Translations under genes and position numbers: made by a program
Notes under the pieces: generated by a model
Seen by the model: only the letters and a program-made list of their open reading frames with translations
What the model was told of the DNA's origin: nothing
The model's database searches: none
Source of the DNA: Oxalobacteraceae bacterium
Lineage (GTDB): Bacteria; Pseudomonadota; Gammaproteobacteria; Burkholderiales; Burkholderiaceae_D
Direction: 5' to 3'
Length of the DNA stretch: 10,215 nucleotides
NCBI GenBank assembly: GCA_947487325.1
Contig: CANKWG010000069.1
Coordinates: 1-10,215 of the forward strand
Shown here: positions 1 through 6,501 of the stretch, piece after piece
Position numbering within the stretch: the stretch's first letter is position 1
How the letters are laid out: every line of letters begins with the position of its first letter

Positions 1-768
1 ATCACGGTTGATGCCGGCAATCTCTGGCTGGCAGCGCAGCAGGGGCAGTTGCAGCCGCTGAAGTCTTCGATACTGAGTGCGAATATCCCAGCGCATCTGC
101 GTGACCCCGGCAACCAGTGGTTTGGCCTGTCCGTGCGTGCGCGCACGATCGTCTACAACCCAGAGTCGGTTCGTCCCTCGGATTTATCAACCTATGAGGA
201 TCTTGGCAGCCCTAAATGGAAAGGCAAGCTCTGTCTGCGCACCAGCAAGAAGGTTTACAACCAGTCGCTGATTGCAATGATGATGAATGAATTGGGCGAA
301 GCTAAAACAGAAGCCATCGTCAAAAGCTGGGTCGCCAATCTAGCTACCGATGTCTTCCCTGATGACACCGCTTTACTAAAAGCGATTGCCGCAGGCCAGT
401 GCCAAGTCGGTATCGTCAACACGTATTATCTCGGCCGCTTGCTGGTCAAAGATCCGCAATTCCCAGTGGCGCTCTTCTGGGCTAATCAGAACGGCAGTGG
501 CGCACATGTGAACGTCTCAGGTGCTGGCGTGACCCGTCATGCGAAGAATGTCGCCGGTGCGCAAAAGCTGATCGAGTATTTATCCATGGACGCTGCGCAA
601 AATTTTTATGTGGATGAAGATCTCGAATTCCCCGCCAACCCCAAAGTAAAAGTCAATTCCATCATCAAGCAATGGGGACCATTCAAGCAAAATCTGTTGA
701 ACGTGTCCAAGGCGGGTGAGTTGCAGTCCGCTGCAACGCGATTGATGGATCGCGCCGGCTATAAATAA
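1..768 (+). CDS. fbpA: Fe(3+) ABC transporter periplasmic substrate-binding protein, 3' part (5' end outside window)
   Basis: This is the C-terminal 255 residues of a periplasmic ferric-iron binding protein (FbpA/AfuA/FutA, bacterial extracellular solute-binding family 1), which captures Fe(3+) and delivers it to the inner-membrane permease. The frame is open from base 1 and starts inside the family segment T-V-D-A-G-N-L-W; the signal peptide and about 80-90 N-terminal residues are missing. The pair Y142-Y143 in N-T-Y-Y-L-G-R matches the adjacent tyrosines that bind iron in FbpA. The C-terminal region reads E-F-P-A-N-P, then W-G-P-F-K, then L-M-D-R-A-G-Y-K, a typical ending for this family. 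Stop TAA is at 766-768, 7 bp before the permease gene. The family call is secure; that the ligand is free Fe(3+) rather than another metal complex is inferred from family and operon. Confidence 0.93.
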   Translation: MTVDAGNLWLAAQQGQLQPLKSSILSANIPAHLRDPGNQWFGLSVRARTIVYNPESVRPSDLSTYEDLGSPKWKGKLCLRTSKKVYNQSLIAMMMNELGEAKTEAIVKSWVANLATDVFPDDTALLKAIAAGQCQVGIVNTYYLGRLLVKDPQFPVALFWANQNGSGAHVNVSGAGVTRHAKNVAGAQKLIEYLSMDAAQNFYVDEDLEFPANPKVKVNSIIKQWGPFKQNLLNVSKAGELQSAATRLMDRAGYK

Positions 769-775
769 AAACTTT

Positions 776-2389
776 ATGATCCATAGCGCTTCAAGGCCGG
801 CCTGGTCGGTGCTGGCGCTCTCGCTGCTCACGCTGGTGCCGCTGGCGGTAGTGATGGGTAGCTGGTTGCATCCGCAGCCCGAAGTCTGGGGACACCTTCG
901 CACCTTCGTCTTGCCAGCAGTACTAAAAAACACGCTGTGGATGGCGCTGGGTGTGGGCACGGTAGTCACATTGCTGGGCGTGTCGCTTGCCTGGCTGACG
1001 GCGATGTGCGAATTTCCTCTACGTCGATTCTTTGCCTGGGCGCTGGTACTGCCCTTGGCCTTACCCTCCTATGTGCTGGCTTCGGTCATGGTGGGGTTGC
1101 TGGACTATAGCGGCATCGTGCAAACGTTCTTGCGGCAGGTTTTTGGTGCGTCGCTGATGCTGCCGTCCGTACGCTCGATCTCGGGCGCGATCGTGGTGTT
1201 TGGCCTTGTGCTCTATCCCTATGTGTATCTGCTTGCACGCCAGGCTTTCATCACCCAGGGACGACGTGCGATGGAAGCGGCGCAAACGCTGGGGATGCGA
1301 CGCAGTACTGCTTTTTTCAAAGTGGCTTTGCCGATGGCGCGTCCGTGGTGGGCCGCCGGCATTACGCTGGCGCTGATGGAAATGCTGGCTGATTTCGGTA
1401 CGGTCGCGATATTCAATGTCGACACCTTCACCACCGCCATTTACAAAGCCTGGCTGAGTCTCTTCAATCTGCCCGCCGCATCACAGCTTGCTTCATTGCT
1501 GGCCGTGACCGTCCTATTGTTGGTGTGGCTGGAGCAGCGTGCCCGTGGGCAGCGGCTTTACACCGGTACTGGGGCGACTGCGCGCGCGTCGCAGCAAGAG
1601 CGCATTGTGCTGCGAGGCGCTGCGGCGGCGATGGCATTCAGTGGGTGTGCGCTGGTTTTAGTATTGGCATTCATCGTTCCCGTTTTGCAGCTTTTGCAAT
1701 GGGCGCTTGCAGTCGCTCCCAGCGATTGGGATACGCGCTATTGGGGATTCATCGGTCATTCGCTACTGCTGGCGGCGCTGGCTGCCTTGCTGGTCGTAGC
1801 GGCCGGATTATGGATGGCCTACGCGCAGCGCCAGCATCCGGGTCGTTTGACGCAAGGGTGGGTACGCTTGTCGACGCTGGGTTATGCATTGCCGGGCATG
1901 CTGTTGTCGGTGGGTTTGTTTGTGCCCGTTGCCTGGCTGGACTTGCAGCTGATGCCACTCTGGCAGTCCTGGGGTGTGATACCCGCACCGGTCATCAAGG
2001 GAACGTTGGCGGTGATGCTGCTCGCACTCTCAGCGCGATTCATGGCAGTGGGCTATGAACCTATGCAGGCAGCGATGCAGCGCATCACATCGCATCAGGA
2101 ACAAGCGGCACGCAGTCTGGGATTGAATCGCTGGCAGACGCTGCGTCGTTTGCATTTGCCGATGCTACGTTCTGGCTGGCTGGGCGCGAGCCTGTTGGTG
2201 TTTGTGGAAGTGATGAAAGAAATGCCGATCACGCTGATGACGCGTCCGTTTGGTTGGGACACGCTAGCGGTTCGTGTGTTTGAAATGAGTTCAGAGGGTA
2301 TGTGGGAGCGAGCAGCACTGCCCAGCCTGTGCATCGTTGCAGCAGGTATTTTGCCGGTGATTTTGCTGGTGCGTGAAAGTGAAAAATGA
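776..2389 (+). CDS. fbpB: Fe(3+) ABC transporter permease, fused two-domain type
   Basis: This is a 537-residue inner-membrane permease that forms the translocation path of the iron importer. It has two homologous halves, each with about six hydrophobic helices, as usual for FbpB/AfuB/SfuB. The first half carries the cytoplasmic EAA loop at about 167-190 (E-A-A-Q-T-L-G, then L-P-M-A-R-P) and the second a matching loop at about 440-470 (E-Q-A-A-R-S-L-G, then L-P-M-L-R-S). These loops dock on the ATPase dimer, and having both in one chain means a single permease polypeptide is enough. The linker at about 255-280 is polar and Arg-rich. The ATG at 776 follows the binding-protein stop by 7 bp and lacks a clear Shine-Dalgarno, so translation is probably coupled. 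The stop overlaps the next start (ATGA, 2386-2389). Confidence 0.94.
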   Translation: MIHSASRPAWSVLALSLLTLVPLAVVMGSWLHPQPEVWGHLRTFVLPAVLKNTLWMALGVGTVVTLLGVSLAWLTAMCEFPLRRFFAWALVLPLALPSYVLASVMVGLLDYSGIVQTFLRQVFGASLMLPSVRSISGAIVVFGLVLYPYVYLLARQAFITQGRRAMEAAQTLGMRRSTAFFKVALPMARPWWAAGITLALMEMLADFGTVAIFNVDTFTTAIYKAWLSLFNLPAASQLASLLAVTVLLLVWLEQRARGQRLYTGTGATARASQQERIVLRGAAAAMAFSGCALVLVLAFIVPVLQLLQWALAVAPSDWDTRYWGFIGHSLLLAALAALLVVAAGLWMAYAQRQHPGRLTQGWVRLSTLGYALPGMLLSVGLFVPVAWLDLQLMPLWQSWGVIPAPVIKGTLAVMLLALSARFMAVGYEPMQAAMQRITSHQEQAARSLGLNRWQTLRRLHLPMLRSGWLGASLLVFVEVMKEMPITLMTRPFGWDTLAVRVFEMSSEGMWERAALPSLCIVAAGILPVILLVRESEK

Positions 2390-3477
2390 ATCGAGCTGAT
2401 CAAGATGATACAAAATTTCCAGCGCTGGAACTAGAAGCGCTGACGCTGTCTTATCAATCGCGTTCCGCAAATCAGCGTGTGGTGCAGGATTTATCAATTA
2501 AGGTAAACCGAGGTGAGATCATCAGCCTGCTCGGCCCATCGGGTTGCGGCAAGACGACGGTGCTACGCGCTATCGCTGGATTTCAGCCGGTGCAATCGGG
2601 ACGCATCGTGTTGATGCAGCGTGAGGTCAGCAGTCCAACTGTTCATGTCCCTCCTGAGCGTCGCAAAATCGGTATGGTGTTTCAGGACTATGCGCTGTTT
2701 CCCCATCTGGATGTTGCGGGTAATGTTGGTTTTGGTTTGCATGCGATGACTGCCGCAGAGCGTCAACATCGCGTCGCTGAGTTGCTGCACTTGGTTGGTA
2801 TGGCCGAGCTTGCGCATCGTTCACCGCATGAGCTGTCTGGGGGACAGCAGCAGCGTGTGGCTTTGGCCCGTGCGCTTGCGCCACGGCCGGAGCTGTTGTT
2901 GATGGACGAGCCTTTCTCCAATCTGGATGTCGAGTTGCGTGAAAGGCTGGCTATCGAAGTGCGCGACCTACTCAAAGAGACCGGTACGACCGCCATTATC
3001 GTCACCCATGATCAGCATGAAGCTTTTGCGGTGGCTGATCGTATTGCAGTACTTGCCGAGGGACATTTACAGCAGTGGGGTACAGCGATGGATCTGTATC
3101 ATCGCCCCGTAAATCGTTTTGTAGCGGATTTTATTGGGGAGGGTGTGATGCTTTCGGGTGTTGTTGATACTCAGGGTTATCTGGTCAACGCGCTCGGAAA
3201 TTTTCCCTGCGAGTTGTCAGACGTGCCTTTGAAGGCAGGTGATCGGGCCGAGATGCTGGTGCGACCTGATGATATTCAACATGATGATGATAGTCCGCTC
3301 AAGGCGCGTGTTGTTAGCAAGGCGTTTCGCGGCGCACAGTTTCTTTACACGCTGGCCTTACCTGCTGGTCAGCATCTGGTTTCTCTGGTGCCCAGCCATC
3401 ACGATCATGCAATCGATGAGCTAATCGGGATACGCATGGAAATTGACCATGTCATTTTTTTCCCAAGTGCAGAATAG
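2386..3477 (+). CDS. fbpC: Fe(3+) ABC transporter ATP-binding protein
   Basis: This is a 363-residue ABC ATPase that powers the iron importer at the cytoplasmic face of the membrane. All catalytic elements are present: Walker A G-P-S-G-C-G-K-T at 50-57, Q-loop Q100, signature L-S-G-G-Q at 150-154, Walker B L-L-L-M-D-E at 170-175, D-loop S-N-L-D at 178-181 and switch H208. A C-terminal TOBE-like regulatory domain runs from about 255 to 360, with G-D-R-A-E-M-L-V-R-P-D-D in the usual place. In Neisseria FbpC this part of the protein takes part in dimer contacts. Length and layout fit FbpC; maltose- or spermidine-type importers share the fold, but the adjacent FbpA and fused FbpB settle the assignment. 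It starts at the ATGA overlap with the permease, which implies translational coupling. Confidence 0.94.
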   Translation: MNRADQDDTKFPALELEALTLSYQSRSANQRVVQDLSIKVNRGEIISLLGPSGCGKTTVLRAIAGFQPVQSGRIVLMQREVSSPTVHVPPERRKIGMVFQDYALFPHLDVAGNVGFGLHAMTAAERQHRVAELLHLVGMAELAHRSPHELSGGQQQRVALARALAPRPELLLMDEPFSNLDVELRERLAIEVRDLLKETGTTAIIVTHDQHEAFAVADRIAVLAEGHLQQWGTAMDLYHRPVNRFVADFIGEGVMLSGVVDTQGYLVNALGNFPCELSDVPLKAGDRAEMLVRPDDIQHDDDSPLKARVVSKAFRGAQFLYTLALPAGQHLVSLVPSHHDHAIDELIGIRMEIDHVIFFPSAE

Positions 3478-3548
3478 ATTTTTCTTAGGCATTTCATTGT
3501 TTGGTTTTTTTGTATTCAACAAAGAACATCTTCCCGTAAGCATGTAAA

Positions 3549-3590
3549 GACACTTTGCCTCTTGCATAGCGCGCTCTGCAAGAGGGTGTC
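3549..3590. terminator. Bulged hairpin in the convergent gap; candidate bidirectional transcription boundary
   Basis: The 185-bp gap between the converging iron ATPase gene and the P-type ATPase gene contains a perfect 9-bp stem, CCTCTTGCA (3558-3566) with TGCAAGAGG (3577-3585). The 10-nt loop includes the palindrome AGCGCGCT. The outer bases GACAC (3549-3553) and GTGTC (3586-3590) add 5 bp after a 4-nt bulge. No proper T-run follows on either strand, so this is not a canonical intrinsic terminator. Its placement between convergent stops still suggests a bidirectional boundary or an RNA 3'-end protector. T-rich runs lie nearby at 3478-3515 but are not joined to the stem. No coding sequence is apparent in the rest of the gap. 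Confidence 0.45.
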
Positions 3591-3662
3591 TAGTGTCGTT
3601 CGATGTACAACTCCAGATCTTGAAAATAAAAAACGAAAAGTTTCAAAGAATCGCATCTGTCT

Positions 3663-6185
3663 TTATCTTAGGGAAAAATGCAGCTCAATTTTTTTGATGA
3701 TGTTAAAGCATGGAAGAAACAGCAGACCGATGAAGAAGCTACCCAGCCATGCTTGCCCACTCATTGGTGTAAAACGAAATGGCTGAGCCAGCATCGGAAT
3801 GCAGGTGATAGCCGCCAGAGCCAGCAGCGTGATGCCCAGCACCCATACCGAGGTGGGCGTCAGGTGGTACCAGAGTCGGTGCCATTCCGTTCGTGCTGAG
3901 CGGCTGGGCAGTATCAGCGCCGCATTGGCCGTCACCAGAATCACAAATGCAGCCGTAGCTGCGGTGGCAGCAACGATCTCTTGTGACAACAGCCAAGTAT
4001 AGATACTGAAAATGAAAACGGTGGTGAGACTGCCATAGGCCACACCTCGCCAGATGTATTGCCCGGACAGCAGCGCCTCGTCGCTGCGGCGTGGCGGACG
4101 GTTCATTAGATCTGCATCGGCCTCTTCTGCTTCAAACACAATCGAGCAGGCGGGATCAATCACCAGTTCCAGAAAAGCGATGTGCAGTGGTGCCAATATC
4201 AGCGGTAGCCCGAAGAGTACCGGCAGCAGCGCCAGACCGGCGATGGGAATGTGTACCGCCAGCGTATAAATCATCGCCTGTCGCATGTTGGCGAAGGTGC
4301 GTCTTCCCATGCGAATCGCCTGCACGATAGAATCAAAATCATCTTTGAGCAGTACCAGCGAGGCTGCTTCGCGTGCCACATCGGTGCCACGTTGTCCCAT
4401 CGCGATACCAATATGTGCGGCCTTGAGTGCTGGCGCATCATTCACGCCATCCCCCGTCATCGCCACCACATGACCTTGCGATTTCAGTGCTTCGACTAAT
4501 GCCAGTTTTTGTGCAGGCCTAATACGCGCGAAGATATTGATCGTTGCTGCGCGATCGGCGAGTTCATCCTGGCTCATGCCAAGGATCTCGCTACCAGTGA
4601 TGATGCCGTCACTCTGAATACCGGCTTGCCGTGCAATCGCTTGCGCTGTACGCGGATGGTCGCCTGTAATCATTACCACGCGTATGCCGGCACGCAGACA
4701 TTGCGCGACTGCCTTGGGTACTTCCTCGCGCAAGGGATCGGCCAGTGCGATCAATCCCAGCCACTGAAAATCAAATGCCTGCTGGTTTTCCGGCCACGGA
4801 TGACCGGCAATGTGTACGGCTTTTGCGACACCCAGTACACGTAATCCCTGATCAGCCATCGCAGCAGCCTGCGTTGCGATCTCATCGCGCAAATTCTCGG
4901 AGAGTGCGCACAGTTCTGCCACTGCTTCAGGTGCGCCTTTGGCAGCAACAACATCGTGCAGTCCAACTCCGGACTGCCACAAATGTGTCATAGCGAGTAG
5001 CTGGGGGGAGAGTTCATATTCCCGTGCGAGACACCAATCCGGATGCAGGCGATTCGTATCGGCGAGATGCGCCCCCGCCATGCGGTGAAATGCCTGTTCC
5101 ATGGGATCATGCGGTGCGATCTCGCTGGCCAATATGGCGTACTCGAGAAGTTCGAGGTGGGTATCGGGCAGCGACGCAGACAGAGAACCTGACAGAGAAC
5201 CTGACAAGGGCTGGCTGACATCAATAGCCTGGTTACCCGCACAAAGTGCCGCGACGCGCATGCGATTCTCAGTCAGCGTGCCGGTTTTATCGACACACAG
5301 CACCGAGGTCTCGCCCAGGGTCTCTATCGAATTCAGGCGACGCGTCAATACCTTTTGCGCTGCCAGTCGACGTGCCGCCATCGCCATGAAAATAATCATG
5401 ATGACCGCGAACTCCTGTGGCAACAAAGACATGGCTAAGGCAATGCCGGCCAGCAGCGCATCCAGCCATCCACCACGCAGCAACCAGAACAGCAGTACCA
5501 GCCCGCAAGAGAGTGCGATACTGAAGGTCGCAAGTCGTCGGGTGAGTCGGCCCATCTCTTCACGCAGCGGTGAAGGCGTGATCGCAATGCTTTCCAGCGA
5601 CTTACCGATGCGGCCCATTTCGGTGTGATGGGCAGTAGCCGTGACTTGAACGACGCCCTGACCAGCGACCACCAGTGTTCCTGCATACACCTTGTCGCCA
5701 GATTTTTTCATCACCGACTCGGATTCACCGGTGAGCATTGATTCATTGGTTGCGAGCTCATGCGCGTCAATTAGTAGGCCGTCGGCAGGAATACGGTCAC
5801 CTTCGGCAAGTAACAGCACATCCTCGCGAACCACATCCCTGCCGGCGATGCGCAGCGCTTCGCCGCCGCGTATCACCACTGCGCGCGGGCTCGACATATC
5901 GCGTAGTGCGGCCAGCGCATTGTCGGTACGCCGCTCCTGAAATGCGGTCATCCCCATGATCATGAATACAAAGCTCAGCAGCATCAGAGCCTCATGACTA
6001 TCGCCCATTGCAAAATAGATGGCACCAGCACCCAGCAATAGCAAGAACATCGGCTCGCGCAAAACTTCGAGCAGGATGTCGACCAGAGTACGGCGCTGCG
6101 AGAGGCCCAGTTCATTCGGACCTTCTTTATGCAGACGCTTGCGAGCGAAATCCGCATCAAGGCCGCGGGGCAGAGGAGGTGTCAT
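3663..6185 (-). CDS. Cation-translocating P-type ATPase (P2-like)
   Basis: This is an inner-membrane P-type ATPase that couples ATP hydrolysis, through an aspartyl phosphate, to cation transport. In the 840-aa form it shows an N-terminal cation-ATPase domain (about 8-35, G-P-N-E-L), the actuator motif T-G-E-S at 152-155, phosphorylated D299 in D-K-T-G-T-L-T, the nucleotide-binding motif K-G-A-P-E at 416-420, T-G-D-H-P at 507-511 and the hinge T-G-D-G-V-N-D at 577-583. About ten membrane spans are visible, four before the catalytic domains and six after. There is no heavy-metal CPC motif or N-terminal metal-binding domain. M4 reads L-P-Q-E-F-A instead of P-E-G-L or P-E-E-F, and M6 has V-I-D-P with D677, so the transported ion cannot be read from the sequence. 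I chose ATG at 6185; an in-frame TTG at 6209 would add eight residues. Neither has a good Shine-Dalgarno. It is divergent from the MBL gene. Confidence 0.93.
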   Translation of the reverse strand: MTPPLPRGLDADFARKRLHKEGPNELGLSQRRTLVDILLEVLREPMFLLLLGAGAIYFAMGDSHEALMLLSFVFMIMGMTAFQERRTDNALAALRDMSSPRAVVIRGGEALRIAGRDVVREDVLLLAEGDRIPADGLLIDAHELATNESMLTGESESVMKKSGDKVYAGTLVVAGQGVVQVTATAHHTEMGRIGKSLESIAITPSPLREEMGRLTRRLATFSIALSCGLVLLFWLLRGGWLDALLAGIALAMSLLPQEFAVIMIIFMAMAARRLAAQKVLTRRLNSIETLGETSVLCVDKTGTLTENRMRVAALCAGNQAIDVSQPLSGSLSGSLSASLPDTHLELLEYAILASEIAPHDPMEQAFHRMAGAHLADTNRLHPDWCLAREYELSPQLLAMTHLWQSGVGLHDVVAAKGAPEAVAELCALSENLRDEIATQAAAMADQGLRVLGVAKAVHIAGHPWPENQQAFDFQWLGLIALADPLREEVPKAVAQCLRAGIRVVMITGDHPRTAQAIARQAGIQSDGIITGSEILGMSQDELADRAATINIFARIRPAQKLALVEALKSQGHVVAMTGDGVNDAPALKAAHIGIAMGQRGTDVAREAASLVLLKDDFDSIVQAIRMGRRTFANMRQAMIYTLAVHIPIAGLALLPVLFGLPLILAPLHIAFLELVIDPACSIVFEAEEADADLMNRPPRRSDEALLSGQYIWRGVAYGSLTTVFIFSIYTWLLSQEIVAATAATAAFVILVTANAALILPSRSARTEWHRLWYHLTPTSVWVLGITLLALAAITCIPMLAQPFRFTPMSGQAWLGSFFIGLLFLPCFNIIKKIELHFSLR
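5179..5206. repeat. 12-bp in-frame tandem repeat inside the P-type ATPase gene
   Basis: The unit GACAGAGAACCT occurs twice back to back (5179-5190 and 5191-5202), followed by a partial third copy beginning GACA. On the coding strand it gives a G-S-L-S-G-S-L-S-A-S stretch at about residues 329-338 of the ATPase. This lies early in the nucleotide-binding domain, just after the segment that follows D-K-T-G-T. The unit length is a multiple of three, so gain or loss of a copy would keep the frame and only lengthen or shorten a Ser/Gly/Leu loop. Confidence 0.85.
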
Positions 6186-6199
6186 GTCAGGAATGATGC

Positions 6200-6228
6200 T
6201 TGCGGGCAAAGCGTTCTGTGCGTATAAA
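6200..6228 (+). promoter_or_regulatory. Weak candidate sigma-70-type promoter in the divergent region
   Basis: TTGCGG (6200-6205, 3 of 6 match to TTGACA) is followed after 17 bp by TATAAA (6223-6228, 5 of 6 match to TATAAT). It points toward the small ORF and the MBL gene and would leave a leader of roughly 150 nt. It overlaps the 5' end of the ATPase gene if the TTG start at 6209 is used, and abuts it if the ATG at 6185 is used. The -35 match is poor, so this is only a candidate. I found no convincing -35/-10 pair for the - strand ATPase gene. Confidence 0.25.
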
Positions 6229-6346
6229 GGTATATCACTTGGTTTGTTTGACTAGCTTTTGGTTGCTTTATCTTCCAGCTTGTCGGTCAGCTTCACCCGC
6301 ATTTTGGCCTAGACGGCCTGGACTCTCGGCTTCTTTTGGCGTTTTC

Positions 6347-6360
6347 TTGACGAATGACAA
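6347..6360. promoter_or_regulatory. FNR/DNR-like 5-4-5 binding site candidate
   Basis: TTGAC-GAAT-GACAA has the 5-4-5 layout of Crp/Fnr-family operators (consensus TTGAY, four bases, RTCAA), with one mismatch in the right half. It lies in the divergent region between the P-type ATPase and MBL genes, 30 bp before the ATG of the small ORF. The right half is also part of a second inverted repeat, GACAA (6356-6360) with TTGTC (6367-6371). A single near-match in about 300 bp can arise by chance, so confidence is limited. Confidence 0.35.
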
Positions 6361-6389
6361 TATCGGTTGTCAAGATCATGGAGGACATA

Positions 6390-6491
6390 ATGTCGGATGC
6401 AGGATTGCATTTACACGGGCCGCTTGACGTGACGTTCTTGCTAGTCAGTGGGTGCCTGGTGCTGGGCGGGTTGGTTTACCTGCATCTATGA
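6390..6491 (+). CDS. Possible 33-aa single-span membrane peptide upstream of the MBL gene
   Basis: This short ORF has the clearest ribosome-binding site in the window: GGAGG at 6380-6384, five bases before its ATG. It encodes 33 residues with a polar, His-containing N-terminus (M-S-D-A-G-L-H-L-H-G-P-L-D) and one continuous hydrophobic segment at about 14-33. That segment contains F-L-L-V-S-G-C-L-V-L-G-G-L-V-Y-L and could span the membrane once. The stop TGA (6489-6491) lies 10 bp before the MBL start, which has no visible Shine-Dalgarno, so translation of this peptide may feed ribosomes to the MBL gene. I recognise no family. A C-A-T-A-A-T hexamer at 6386-6391 resembles a -10 box and overlaps the start; if it is a real promoter element, the mRNA would begin inside the ORF and the peptide would not be made. 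Confidence 0.45.
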   Translation: MSDAGLHLHGPLDVTFLLVSGCLVLGGLVYLHL

Positions 6492-6501
6492 CGGGCTCTC
6501 C

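Noticed and set aside
580..969. 129-aa ORF on the - strand across the fbpA/fbpB junction
   Set aside because: It lies antisense to two well-supported genes and shows no recognisable domain.
1525..2058. 177-aa + strand ORF inside the permease gene
   Set aside because: It is a different frame of the permease gene, rich in Ala/Gly/Cys/Arg as expected for a GC-rich shadow frame; the permease frame carries the family motifs.
5101..5628. 175-aa + strand ORF opposite the P-type ATPase
   Set aside because: It is Ser/Arg-rich antisense sequence with no family resemblance; the - strand frame has every P-type ATPase motif.
6223..6234. TATA-AAGG-TATA symmetry as a bidirectional -10 pair
   Set aside because: The + strand half has a weak -35 partner, but I found no -35 at a usable distance for the - strand half.
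6200..6427. 75-aa + strand ORF in the divergent region
   Set aside because: It starts with TTG without a Shine-Dalgarno, and its composition looks random. It overlaps the candidate regulatory site and the start of the better-supported 33-codon ORF.
6448..6501. Upstream in-frame start for the MBL protein
   Set aside because: The 18 extra residues are unlike the family, whose homology begins at the ATG at 6502, and they overlap the small ORF.
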